Origin: Bacteroidota bacterium
Lineage (GTDB): Bacteria; Bacteroidota; Ignavibacteria; Ignavibacteriales; Melioribacteraceae
Assembly: GCA_018829205.1 (NCBI GenBank)
Contig: JAHJUE010000030.1
Location: forward strand, 62,001-126,000
DNA length: 64,000 nucleotides
Reading direction: 5' to 3'
Program-made: the position numbers and the translations under genes
Shown here: piece by piece, positions 17,998 through 26,551 of the stretch
Layout: each line of letters starts with the position of its first letter
How positions within the stretch are numbered: position 1 is the first letter of the stretch
Notes under the pieces: model-generated
Told to the model about the DNA's origin: nothing
The model's input: the letters and a program-made list of their open reading frames with translations, nothing else
The model's database searches: none

Positions 17998-19434
17998 ATG
18001 TCAGAATCGGATAAAATTAAAAAAAATTCATTGTTTTCATTAATTTCAATTACTTCAAGGTTGTTTGCCAATTTTGTAGTTTTTATGATTCTGGCGCGCT
18101 ATTACGGTCCAGAGACATTTGGACAATTTACATTTGCACATACATTAGCAATGACATTTCTACTTTTTGCTGATTTTGGTTTTGATATACTATTAACGAC
18201 TGAAATTGCCAAATCTAAAAAAAATGCTGCTTTAATATTTCAGCAGATATTTTCATTGAAACTTATATTTACAATTATATCATTAGTCGGGATGTTTCTT
18301 TTTACTCTTGTATTTGATATAAGTAATGAAGCACGTGAATTAGCAATAGTCTTTAGTTTTTTTATGGTTTTTACTACTCTCACTAATTTTCTTTTTGCAT
18401 TATTTAAAGGTTTTGAAAAATTAAATTTAGAATCAATTATTTCATTTACGATTAATATTGGTCTTATTATATTCACTGTTGCTGCAATCTATTTCAGAAT
18501 AAATGTAATTTTCGTTGCTGTAGGATTCACTATATCTAGAATGATTGGTTTTATATTAGGTATTAAATTTTCAATGAATCTAGTACCAAATATAAAGTTT
18601 AGTCTATTATTTAATGATCTTAAAAATATTAGAGGAAAGGTATTGGTTTTCGGTTTTCACTTTCTTTTCAGCTTTTTATTTTTCCAGTTAGATACCCTTC
18701 TTCTTGCATTACTAAAAGGGGATTATTATGTAGGTATATATCAGTCTGTATTTAAATTAATAATGTTGCCGCTAGTACTTCCAGAAATATTTATAAATGT
18801 GCTTTTACCTTTACTTTCAAGACTAAATATAGAAAACCATAAGCAATGGAAAAAAACAGGAAGTATAATGAGTAAAATCCTGTTTATAATAATAATTCCT
18901 GTTTCTTTAATATTATTTATTTATGCTGAAGAAATAATTGATATAATCTACGGGCTACAAAATTATCATGAGGCTGTTAATATATTAAAGATATTTTCAC
19001 TAATTGTATTTGTTAGATTTTGTCTTGAACCTTTTGCATTAATGTTAACTACTTCAAATAGACAGATTGTTCGTATGTATGTAGTAATTACCGCAGCCAT
19101 TGTTAATTTAGTCTTAAACATTATATTTATCCCTTATTATGGCTTGCTAGGTGCTGCTTTTGTTTCACTCGCGTGTAATCTATTTGTCGGAATTTTATAT
19201 ATAATTGTAAATATAAAATTGTTCAAAGAATGGTTTGTAAATTCTAAATCAGTGATTATTTTAATAAGTTCATTAATACTTTATTATTTTATTGAGGATT
19301 TACTTCATATAAATTTATGGAATGGCTTATTTATTATTGTCGCAATATATTCATGTTTAGCTTACTTTTATTTCTTTTCAAAAGAAGAAAAATCATTACT
19401 GTTGTCATACAATTTTACTTCAAGAAAAACTTAA
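17998..19434 (+). CDS. Wzx-like polysaccharide flippase
   Basis: Polytopic membrane protein (478 aa, about 12-14 hydrophobic segments) of the MOP exporter superfamily. The start KIKKNSLFSLISITSRLFANFVVF and the following ARYYGPETFGQFTFAHTLA are typical of O-antigen flippases. It would translocate lipid-linked repeat units across the inner membrane for polymerisation by the adjacent Wzy-like protein. Strongly AT-rich with many ATA/TTA codons, like its neighbours. Confidence 0.88.
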   Translation: MSESDKIKKNSLFSLISITSRLFANFVVFMILARYYGPETFGQFTFAHTLAMTFLLFADFGFDILLTTEIAKSKKNAALIFQQIFSLKLIFTIISLVGMFLFTLVFDISNEARELAIVFSFFMVFTTLTNFLFALFKGFEKLNLESIISFTINIGLIIFTVAAIYFRINVIFVAVGFTISRMIGFILGIKFSMNLVPNIKFSLLFNDLKNIRGKVLVFGFHFLFSFLFFQLDTLLLALLKGDYYVGIYQSVFKLIMLPLVLPEIFINVLLPLLSRLNIENHKQWKKTGSIMSKILFIIIIPVSLILFIYAEEIIDIIYGLQNYHEAVNILKIFSLIVFVRFCLEPFALMLTTSNRQIVRMYVVITAAIVNLVLNIIFIPYYGLLGAAFVSLACNLFVGILYIIVNIKLFKEWFVNSKSVIILISSLILYYFIEDLLHINLWNGLFIIVAIYSCLAYFYFFSKEEKSLLLSYNFTSRKT

Positions 19435-19453
19435 AATTTTACGAAATGAAGAA

Positions 19454-20692
19454 ATGACTTATATCTCGATAATATCTTTTACCATATTTTTTGTGCTAAT
19501 TATTACTTTTGCTAAAAAGGGGACAGATATATTTGCACCAGCCAGGATCTTTACTATTGTCTGGTCACTTGCTATTGGATTAGCAGAATTAAAATTAAGT
19601 TGGCATCAAGTCCAGTGGAATATTTTTAGTTGGCTTGTGATTATTATAAGTATTGCTTCTGTACTATTGGGAATGTTTATAATTTATGTCATAAATTTTG
19701 GAAAGTTGAACTATTCTATTAATAAAACAAGATATCTAATTAGAAGTTCTGAACTGAATCCTAATGTTCTCTATAAAATAATAATATTTGTTTTTCTTTT
19801 ATATATGATTTCCTATATAACTATATATTTGATTGTCGGGTTTATTCCTTTATTCACAGCTCTACCCAATATTACAAGAACCAAGTGGAGTGTTTTCGGT
19901 TTTGGACTAATTATTCATCTCGCTCCAGCAATAATTTATTTTGTATTTCTCTACTATCTTACAATCAGAAAAAATATATCTAAAAAAATATTACTTGGAC
20001 TATTAGTAATTCTGACCTTGGTTTCTTTCTTATTATTATTGCAACGATTTGATCTTGTAATAGCAATCGTACTTTCTACGGTATTTCTATATTACGGCTC
20101 TAACAAATTTAAACCTAGAAATGTAATAATTGTATTCATATTATTTATAGCATTTATGTATAGTATTTCTACAATTAGAGTAAGTAGCTTATTTATAGAA
20201 TATTTATACTATACATCAAAAATGAAGATTGGTATGCAATATGCTTTTCTTACAGAACCATACATGTATATTGTGATGAATCTTGAAAATTTTGCGCATG
20301 CCGTAAATGATTTTACTTCTTTCAGTTTTGGTTATTACACATTTGATTTTATACTTGCTTTGTCAGGACTAAAACACTGGATTGCTGAATATGCTTCGTT
20401 GAACGATTTCCCAGGTTTAATTACAGAGGAATTTAATACATATAGCATGTTCTTTTCATATTACAGGGATTTTGGTGTCTTAGGTTTGTTTTTATTATCA
20501 ATGGGATTCGGAATGCTTGTTTCTTCTTTTTACTATAAAATGAGACGAAACCCAAATGTTCACACAATTTCTATTTATGGTATATTTTTTATTGTAATTG
20601 TATTTTCATTTTTTATCCCGATGTTAAGCTGGTTATATTTTATTCTTAATTTAGCAACTATATATTACCTTACAAAAGTGCTGGTAAAATAA
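19454..20692 (+). CDS. Wzy-like O-antigen/oligosaccharide repeat-unit polymerase
   Basis: Polytopic membrane protein (412 aa) with about ten hydrophobic segments and a larger loop between residues about 240 and 330, the shape of Wzy polymerases. Primary sequence of this family is poorly conserved, so the call rests on topology and position between the flippase and glycosyltransferases. It would polymerise undecaprenyl-linked repeat units at the periplasmic face. Confidence 0.7.
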   Translation: MTYISIISFTIFFVLIITFAKKGTDIFAPARIFTIVWSLAIGLAELKLSWHQVQWNIFSWLVIIISIASVLLGMFIIYVINFGKLNYSINKTRYLIRSSELNPNVLYKIIIFVFLLYMISYITIYLIVGFIPLFTALPNITRTKWSVFGFGLIIHLAPAIIYFVFLYYLTIRKNISKKILLGLLVILTLVSFLLLLQRFDLVIAIVLSTVFLYYGSNKFKPRNVIIVFILFIAFMYSISTIRVSSLFIEYLYYTSKMKIGMQYAFLTEPYMYIVMNLENFAHAVNDFTSFSFGYYTFDFILALSGLKHWIAEYASLNDFPGLITEEFNTYSMFFSYYRDFGVLGLFLLSMGFGMLVSSFYYKMRRNPNVHTISIYGIFFIVIVFSFFIPMLSWLYFILNLATIYYLTKVLVK

Positions 20693-20729
20693 AACATAAA
20701 ATTTATTTTTAAAATGGTTTTTATATATA

Positions 20730-21845
20730 ATGAATATAGGTATTGATGCTACAGTTCTAGATAGAGGTATGACAGGTACAGGTAGATACCTTTTGAATTT
20801 ATTAAAAGAAATTCCTAATCATGATAATCATAATAAGTATTTAATATTTACTGGCTCAATACTTCCCGTAAATAATGATTTTTACAAATATGATTTCTTT
20901 AAACAATCGCTAATACCAGCCAAAATTTTCTCAATTATTTGGCTTAATTTAATTCTGCCTTCAAAATTAAAAAAACATAAAATTGATTTATTATTTTCTC
21001 CAAATATTCTTACTCCAATTGTTGATTTAGGAAGTATTAAAAAGATTTCTGTTGTCCATGATGTAATTCCAAAAGTATATCCTGAGTATTATCCTTATTT
21101 CTATAAAAAATATCTTGAATTGTTTCTTCCATTATCTTTAAAAAATTCTGATAAAATTATTACAGTGTCTGAATTTTCAAAAAAAGATATTGTTAATTAT
21201 TATAATGTTCCTAAAGAGAAAATTGACGTTATATACAATACAGCTTCAGATAAATTTAATTCTAGTCCAACAAAATCCGAATTATCTTCATTACAAATTA
21301 AAAATTTAGATCTGCCAGAAAAATATATTTTATACGTTGGTGTGATTGAAAAAAGGAAAAATATTATTTGTATGTTAAAAACTATTGATGAAATTAGAAA
21401 ACATGGCAGTAAATTAAAACTAATTTTAGTCGGCAGACCAGGCTATGATTTCGAAAATATTAAACCTGAAATTGATAGAAGGAAAGCTAATGTTTTGCAT
21501 TACAATTTTCTTCAAGACAATGAATTAACTTATATTTACAAAAATGCATTTGCTTTTATTTTCCCAAGCTTTTACGAAGGTTTCGGAATACCTCCTCTTG
21601 AAGCAATGCAGTCGGGAATTCCAGTTTTAACATCTGATTCTTCATCACTGCCTGAAGTAGTTGGCGATGGAGGGATACTGAGGAGTTCATTTGATTTTGA
21701 AGGTTTTGCAGCGGATATTTTGGAGTTGGAAAATAATGAAACTTTTTATGAAAAAATGAAATTAAAGGCAATTCTACAATCAAAAAAATTTAATATCAAA
21801 ATAATTACACAAAAACTTATTGATATATTTAATTCATACGTTTAA
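20730..21845 (+). CDS. Glycosyltransferase family 4 protein
   Basis: GT4-type glycosyltransferase (371 aa). Opening MNIGIDATVLDRGMTGTGRYLLNLL, then VHDVIPKVYPEYY, KIITVSEFSKKDIV, YVGVIEKRKNI, and in the donor domain PSFYEGFGIPPLEAM with the conserved EX7E glutamates, then SDSSSLPEVVGDGG. Resembles mannosyl/rhamnosyl transferases of O-antigen clusters. Specific sugar not assignable. Last of the strongly AT-rich genes. Confidence 0.88.
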   Translation: MNIGIDATVLDRGMTGTGRYLLNLLKEIPNHDNHNKYLIFTGSILPVNNDFYKYDFFKQSLIPAKIFSIIWLNLILPSKLKKHKIDLLFSPNILTPIVDLGSIKKISVVHDVIPKVYPEYYPYFYKKYLELFLPLSLKNSDKIITVSEFSKKDIVNYYNVPKEKIDVIYNTASDKFNSSPTKSELSSLQIKNLDLPEKYILYVGVIEKRKNIICMLKTIDEIRKHGSKLKLILVGRPGYDFENIKPEIDRRKANVLHYNFLQDNELTYIYKNAFAFIFPSFYEGFGIPPLEAMQSGIPVLTSDSSSLPEVVGDGGILRSSFDFEGFAADILELENNETFYEKMKLKAILQSKKFNIKIITQKLIDIFNSYV

Positions 21846-21866
21846 AAATAATACGGATAAATATTC

Positions 21867-23006
21867 TTGACAAACTTGAAATTGCTTTTAGTTATTACTA
21901 AATCCGAAATAGGCGGGGCGCAGGTATTTGTACTTAATCTTGCCGCCTCTTTAAAGAAAATGGGATTTGATGTTGAAGTTGCCGCAGGCGCCGGGAATTA
22001 TTTGTTTGAAGAACTGAAAAAAAACAATATAAAATATCATTACCTTAATTCCTTAAAAAGAGATTTTAACGTTTTTAGATCATTCTATTTTATTTTTGAT
22101 ATCTTCAGATTACTCAAAGAAAATAAATACAATATAGTTCATTTAAATAGCTCAAATACTCTTATCGGAGCTTTGTCTGCTTTCTGGATTAAGCCTCGTC
22201 CTAAAATTGTTTTTACATTTCACGGCCTCTCTTTTTTGGATAAAAATTATGAGATGAATTCCTTATTCAGATTTCTTTCCAAACTTTACTTTAAATTATT
22301 TGTAAATATTGTTGACGAGTCTGTTTTTGTAAGTAAAATAAATTATAAAGAATCTTTGCAATCATCCATCGTAAAAAAAGGAAGAGTAATATACAACGGA
22401 CTTGATGAAAATAATCTTCAATTTTTGGAACAAGATAATGCAGTAGATTATTTTTCTAATTTGTGTCACTGTGATTTAAAAAATTCTTTTTTAATAGGTT
22501 CTACGGGTAGATTAGCTTATCAAAAGAATTATGATTTTTTAATTCGGAATTTCAAACTGATTAAAGAAAAAATTCCTTCATCTAAAATTATTATAATCGG
22601 CGACGGTCCTAATTACGATAGATATATAAAAGAAATTAATGATTTAGGAATCCAAAATGAATTTTATCTTGTCGGGGCTATAAAAGAATCTTATAAATAT
22701 ATAAAAGCTTTTGATGTCTTTACTTTGCCTTCAAATTACGAAGGACTTTCTATAAGTCTAATTGAAGCTGTGTTTGCCGAAATTCCAATTCTCGCCTCAA
22801 ATGTGGGGGGTAACATCGAAAATGTCGGTGGTGCGGAAGATCAAGTATTTGAACTCAATAATGCGTATGACTATATAAATAAATTGTCTGAAATTCAAAA
22901 AAACAAATCGCATTATATCGAATTTAATAAAAATCTAAAAAAAGAATTTAGCCTAGATCAAATGGTTAAAGAATATATAAATCTTTATAGGTCATTATTT
23001 AAATGA
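21867..23006 (+). CDS. Glycosyltransferase family 4 protein
   Basis: GT4-type glycosyltransferase (379 aa) starting at TTG 21867 or TTG 21876 (no clear ribosome binding site decides). Motifs: ITKSEIGGAQVFVLNLA, FTFHGLSFLD, VFVSKINYKESL, GSTGRLAYQKNYDFLI, IIIGDGPNYDRY and LPSNYEGLSISLIEA with the conserved glutamates. Base composition returns here to that of the housekeeping genes. Its stop overlaps the next start (ATGA), so the two are coupled. Confidence 0.85.
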   Translation: MTNLKLLLVITKSEIGGAQVFVLNLAASLKKMGFDVEVAAGAGNYLFEELKKNNIKYHYLNSLKRDFNVFRSFYFIFDIFRLLKENKYNIVHLNSSNTLIGALSAFWIKPRPKIVFTFHGLSFLDKNYEMNSLFRFLSKLYFKLFVNIVDESVFVSKINYKESLQSSIVKKGRVIYNGLDENNLQFLEQDNAVDYFSNLCHCDLKNSFLIGSTGRLAYQKNYDFLIRNFKLIKEKIPSSKIIIIGDGPNYDRYIKEINDLGIQNEFYLVGAIKESYKYIKAFDVFTLPSNYEGLSISLIEAVFAEIPILASNVGGNIENVGGAEDQVFELNNAYDYINKLSEIQKNKSHYIEFNKNLKKEFSLDQMVKEYINLYRSLFK

Positions 23007-24205
23007 AATACGACGTAATAATTATAGGCGCCGGTATTGTTGGTCTTGCTTCCGCATTAAAATTACAGGAAGCAAAACCCGGACTGAAACTATTAATTAT
23101 TGAAAAAGAAAATGATATATGCAAACATCAAACCGGTAATAACAGCGGCGTAATTCATTCAGGTATATATTACAAACCCGGTAGTTTAAAAGCTCTGAAT
23201 TGCAGCCGGGGATATAAATTGTTGCTCGACTTCTGCGATAAAAACAACGTTAAATATGAAATATGCGGTAAAGTAATTGTCGCGACAAATAGTAATGAAT
23301 TGCTGTATTTGCATAACATTTATAAAAGAGGTTTGGAAAACGGGCTTAAAGATTTAAAATTGTTGGAAAAAGAAGAAGTCGCGGAAATAGAACCGCATGT
23401 AAATGGAATTAAAGGTATACGTGTTCCGCAGACCGGAATTATAAATTATTTAGAAGTTGCAAAAGCAATTGAAAAAATAGTAATGAAATTTAATGCCGAA
23501 ATTGTTTTTAATGAAGAAGTTTTAAGTATAAATTTAAATTCCGGATCAAGCGATGTTGTTACCAATAAAAATTCATATTCTGCAAAACAAATTGTATCAT
23601 GTGCGGGTTTGCATTCGGATAGGATCGCCAAAATGACGGATAAAAACTTACCTCTTAGAATTATTCCTTTTCGCGGAGAGTATTATAAACTTAAAGATAA
23701 AAAACGGCATCTGGTAAACTCATTAATTTATCCCGTGCCTGATCCTTCATTTCCTTTCCTGGGTGTTCATTTTACTAGAATGATAAACGGTGAGGTTGAA
23801 GCGGGACCTAACGCTGTTCTTGCATTTAAACGTGAAGGATATAATAAATACTCCTTTAACGCAAAAGACAGTTTTGAAACTTTATCATGGCCGGGTTTTG
23901 TAAACGTTGCGAAAAAATACTGGAAAACCGGATTGGGAGAATATCATAGATCATTCAGTAAAAAAGCTTTTGTAAAAGCTTTGCAGAAATTAATCCCTGA
24001 AATTTCCGAAGATGATCTTGTTCCGGGTGGCGCGGGAGTAAGAGCGCAAGCATGTGATATTAAGGGCGGACTTTTAGATGATTTTTATTTTGTTGAAAAT
24101 AAAAATGTTGTGCATGTTTGCAATGCTCCTTCACCGGCGGCTACATCATCACTCGCAATTGGGGAAACAGTTGCAAATAAATTATTGTCTAGGTTAATAG
24201 TGTGA
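23003..24205 (+). CDS. lhgO: FAD-dependent L-2-hydroxyglutarate oxidase-like protein
   Basis: DAO-family flavoprotein (400 aa) resembling LhgO, which oxidises L-2-hydroxyglutarate to 2-oxoglutarate. N-terminal FAD loop DVIIIGAGIVGLASALKL, HQTGNNSGVIHSGIYYKPGSLKA (characteristic of this family), RIIPFRGEYYKLK, PFLGVHFTRM and GGAGVRAQACD. It overlaps the upstream glycosyltransferase by ATGA although it has no obvious role in polysaccharide synthesis. It could act on another 2-hydroxy acid. Confidence 0.85.
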   Translation: MKYDVIIIGAGIVGLASALKLQEAKPGLKLLIIEKENDICKHQTGNNSGVIHSGIYYKPGSLKALNCSRGYKLLLDFCDKNNVKYEICGKVIVATNSNELLYLHNIYKRGLENGLKDLKLLEKEEVAEIEPHVNGIKGIRVPQTGIINYLEVAKAIEKIVMKFNAEIVFNEEVLSINLNSGSSDVVTNKNSYSAKQIVSCAGLHSDRIAKMTDKNLPLRIIPFRGEYYKLKDKKRHLVNSLIYPVPDPSFPFLGVHFTRMINGEVEAGPNAVLAFKREGYNKYSFNAKDSFETLSWPGFVNVAKKYWKTGLGEYHRSFSKKAFVKALQKLIPEISEDDLVPGGAGVRAQACDIKGGLLDDFYFVENKNVVHVCNAPSPAATSSLAIGETVANKLLSRLIV

Positions 24206-24229
24206 TTTTTTGATGTTCCTTTGTGTCTT

Positions 24230-24312
24230 AGTGCCTTTGTGGCAGGATGAAAAATTCAATAATTACTATTACCACCAAGGCCTGCCTACCGGCAGGTAGG
24301 CACAAAGGCACT
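24230..24312. repeat. Palindromic intergenic element with nested hairpin
   Basis: AGTGCCTTTGTG (24230-24241) is a perfect inverted repeat of CACAAAGGCACT (24301-24312). Near the right arm is a 7-bp hairpin GCCTACC/GGTAGGC (24284-24290 with 24295-24301, loop GGCA), with an alternative CTGCC/GGCAG stem. The sequence resembles short dispersed palindromic repeats of Bacteroidota-type genomes. It lies between lhgO and the initiating transferase gene and may also act as a terminator. Confidence 0.6.
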
Positions 24313-24375
24313 AGGATTGAATTAAAAAATAATTGAAGTACTGTAAATTGATAAATAGATTGTAATGAGTTAATC

Positions 24376-25779
24376 TTGAATAAAAAAACTGAAAAAATAT
24401 TTATTCTTACCGCCGATTTCTTAACTGTTAATTTAGCCTGGGTAATATTTTTCTATTTTAGAATAGAAACAGGCTGGTTCGAGACAATCACTCAACCTGT
24501 TTTTTTAATACCTATGTTCGCGGTTTATTTTTATTGGTTAATTGTTTTCACTTTCGTAGGAATGTATAGAACTTGGTTTGCCGCTTCCCGTTTCGATGAG
24601 CTTTCAACATTGTTTAAAGCAACCTTTGTCGGCATATTCATTCTTTTCTTTGTTATTATGTACGACGATTTTGTTCATAATGTGTCATCGGCAAACCGTT
24701 TTTTAATATTTATTTATTGGGGAATACTCCTCTTCTTAGTTAGTACAGGAAGATTATTCATACGATTTTTCCAAAGAAAATTATTGATAAACGGTATCGG
24801 AAGAAAGAATGCGGTAATTGTTGGATTCAACTCCAAAGCGCATAATATTCATAATACAATTAATCAACACAGAGCTTTAGGAATTGACGTTAAGGCATAT
24901 GCCGCGGTAAAAAAAGAAAACGTGGGGAAAATATTTAACGGAGTTGAAGTAACCGGCACCTATGATGAGATTGCAAAAATCATAGATTCAACATGCGCGA
25001 AAGAAATTATTCTGGCTTTGGAAAAACATGAAGAGGATATTTTATTAAATGTAATTTCAATTTGCGATGATAAAAATGTAAACTTAAAGATTGTGCCTGA
25101 TTTATACGAAATTATTAGCGGTCAAGCCCGCACAACGCAAATATACGGTTTCCCATTAATAGATATTATGCCTCAGCTTATGCGCGAATGGGAAAAGAAA
25201 TTGAAACGATTAATTGATATTGTGATTTCTGTTTTATTTATAATCCTTTCTTCGCCATTTACTATTTTTACGATCATCGCAATTAAATTTGAATCAAAAG
25301 GACCTGTAATTTATAAACAGGAGAGGAGCGGCTTAAACGGCAAACCTTTTCAAATATATAAATTCCGGTCAATGTTTCAGGATGCCGAAAAAAAATCAGG
25401 ACCTATTTGGTCTACTAAAGACGATCCTAGAATAACGAAGGTCGGTAAATTCATCCGCAAGGTTAGGATAGATGAAATACCGCAGATGATAAATATTCTG
25501 AAAGGTGAAATGAGTTTTGTAGGGCCGCGTCCCGAAAGACCTGTCTTTGTTGAACAGCTAGCTAAAGAAATTCCATTGTATAAAAGAAGATTAAAAGTAA
25601 GACCTGGATTAACAGGCTGGGCGCAGGTAAAACATAAGTACGATGAATCTGTGGAGGACGTAAAAACAAAATTAAGATACGACCTTTTTTACATTGAAAA
25701 TATTTCAATAAGAATGGATTTTATAATTATCTTCAGAACTATATTTGTAGTGCTGTTTGGAAAAGGGCATTATAATTAA
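24376..25779 (+). CDS. Undecaprenyl-phosphate sugar-1-phosphate transferase (WbaP/WcaJ type)
   Basis: Polyisoprenyl-phosphate hexose-1-phosphate transferase (467 aa) that starts lipid-linked repeat-unit synthesis. N-terminal membrane region of about four or five segments, a central Rossmann-like (CoA-binding-3) part (NAVIVGFNSKAHNI), and a complete C-terminal catalytic domain: KRLIDIV, KFRSMFQDAE, catalytic Asp366-Glu367 in IDEIPQ, GEMSFVGPRPERP and RPGLTGWAQV. Start is TTG 24376. The sugar (glucose, galactose or other) cannot be read off. Confidence 0.9.
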   Translation: MNKKTEKIFILTADFLTVNLAWVIFFYFRIETGWFETITQPVFLIPMFAVYFYWLIVFTFVGMYRTWFAASRFDELSTLFKATFVGIFILFFVIMYDDFVHNVSSANRFLIFIYWGILLFLVSTGRLFIRFFQRKLLINGIGRKNAVIVGFNSKAHNIHNTINQHRALGIDVKAYAAVKKENVGKIFNGVEVTGTYDEIAKIIDSTCAKEIILALEKHEEDILLNVISICDDKNVNLKIVPDLYEIISGQARTTQIYGFPLIDIMPQLMREWEKKLKRLIDIVISVLFIILSSPFTIFTIIAIKFESKGPVIYKQERSGLNGKPFQIYKFRSMFQDAEKKSGPIWSTKDDPRITKVGKFIRKVRIDEIPQMINILKGEMSFVGPRPERPVFVEQLAKEIPLYKRRLKVRPGLTGWAQVKHKYDESVEDVKTKLRYDLFYIENISIRMDFIIIFRTIFVVLFGKGHYN

Positions 25780-25825
25780 TTCTTAAGAGCAAAATGTTAA
25801 ATTATTAATTCTAAACTTACACATT

Positions 25826-26542
25826 ATGAAAAACTCGATTGTTGTTATCCCTACTTATAACGAATTAGCAAATATAAAAAAGCTAATTCCTATACTTAAC
25901 GATTTATATCCAGAACTGCATATTCTTGTTGTTGACGATAATTCGCCCGACGGAACGGGCAATTATGTTAAAGAACTTTCGGAAAAAGATGAGCGGGTTC
26001 ATGTGCTTCAAAGAAACGGGAAAATGGGACTGGGTACGGCTTACGCTGACGGATTTAAATATATGCTTCAGAAAGGTTATGAGTTTGCTTTTCAGATGGA
26101 CGCTGATTTTTCTCATGACCCGAAAGATTTAATTAGAATGCATAATGCGATCGCGGATTACGATTTAATAATCGGAAGCAGATACGTTGACGGCGTAAAT
26201 GTTGTTAACTGGCCTATGAGAAGATTACTTTTAAGTTACTTCGCGAATAAATATTCTCGCATTGTTACAGGCATGAAGGTATGCGACGGTACAGGAGGAT
26301 TTAAATGTTTCAGAAGAAGGGTGCTTGAGTCAATTGATCTTTCAAAAATAAAATCAAACGGATACGCATTCCAGATTGAAATGAATTTTAAAGCCTGGAA
26401 AAACGGATGGAAATTAAAAGAAATTCCGATAATATTTATTGACAGAGTTGAAGGTACGTCAAAGATGTCTAAAAAAATTGTGTATGAAGCGGTTTGGATG
26501 GTTTGGAAACTCCGTTTGAGAAGTATAATTGGTAAATTATAA
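25826..26542 (+). CDS. Polyprenol monophosphomannose synthase-like GT2 (DPM1 type)
   Basis: Soluble GT2 enzyme (238 aa) matching bacterial DPM1-like synthases, which transfer mannose or glucose from a nucleotide sugar to polyprenyl phosphate. Motifs: VVIPTYNELANI, LVVDDNSPDGTG, GLGTAYADGF, the metal-binding QMDADFSHDP, IGSRYVDG and the C-terminal FIDRVEGTSKMS. No C-terminal membrane anchor. It sits 9 bases upstream of the next glycosyltransferase gene. Confidence 0.88.
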   Translation: MKNSIVVIPTYNELANIKKLIPILNDLYPELHILVVDDNSPDGTGNYVKELSEKDERVHVLQRNGKMGLGTAYADGFKYMLQKGYEFAFQMDADFSHDPKDLIRMHNAIADYDLIIGSRYVDGVNVVNWPMRRLLLSYFANKYSRIVTGMKVCDGTGGFKCFRRRVLESIDLSKIKSNGYAFQIEMNFKAWKNGWKLKEIPIIFIDRVEGTSKMSKKIVYEAVWMVWKLRLRSIIGKL

Positions 26543-26551
26543 AATCATATT

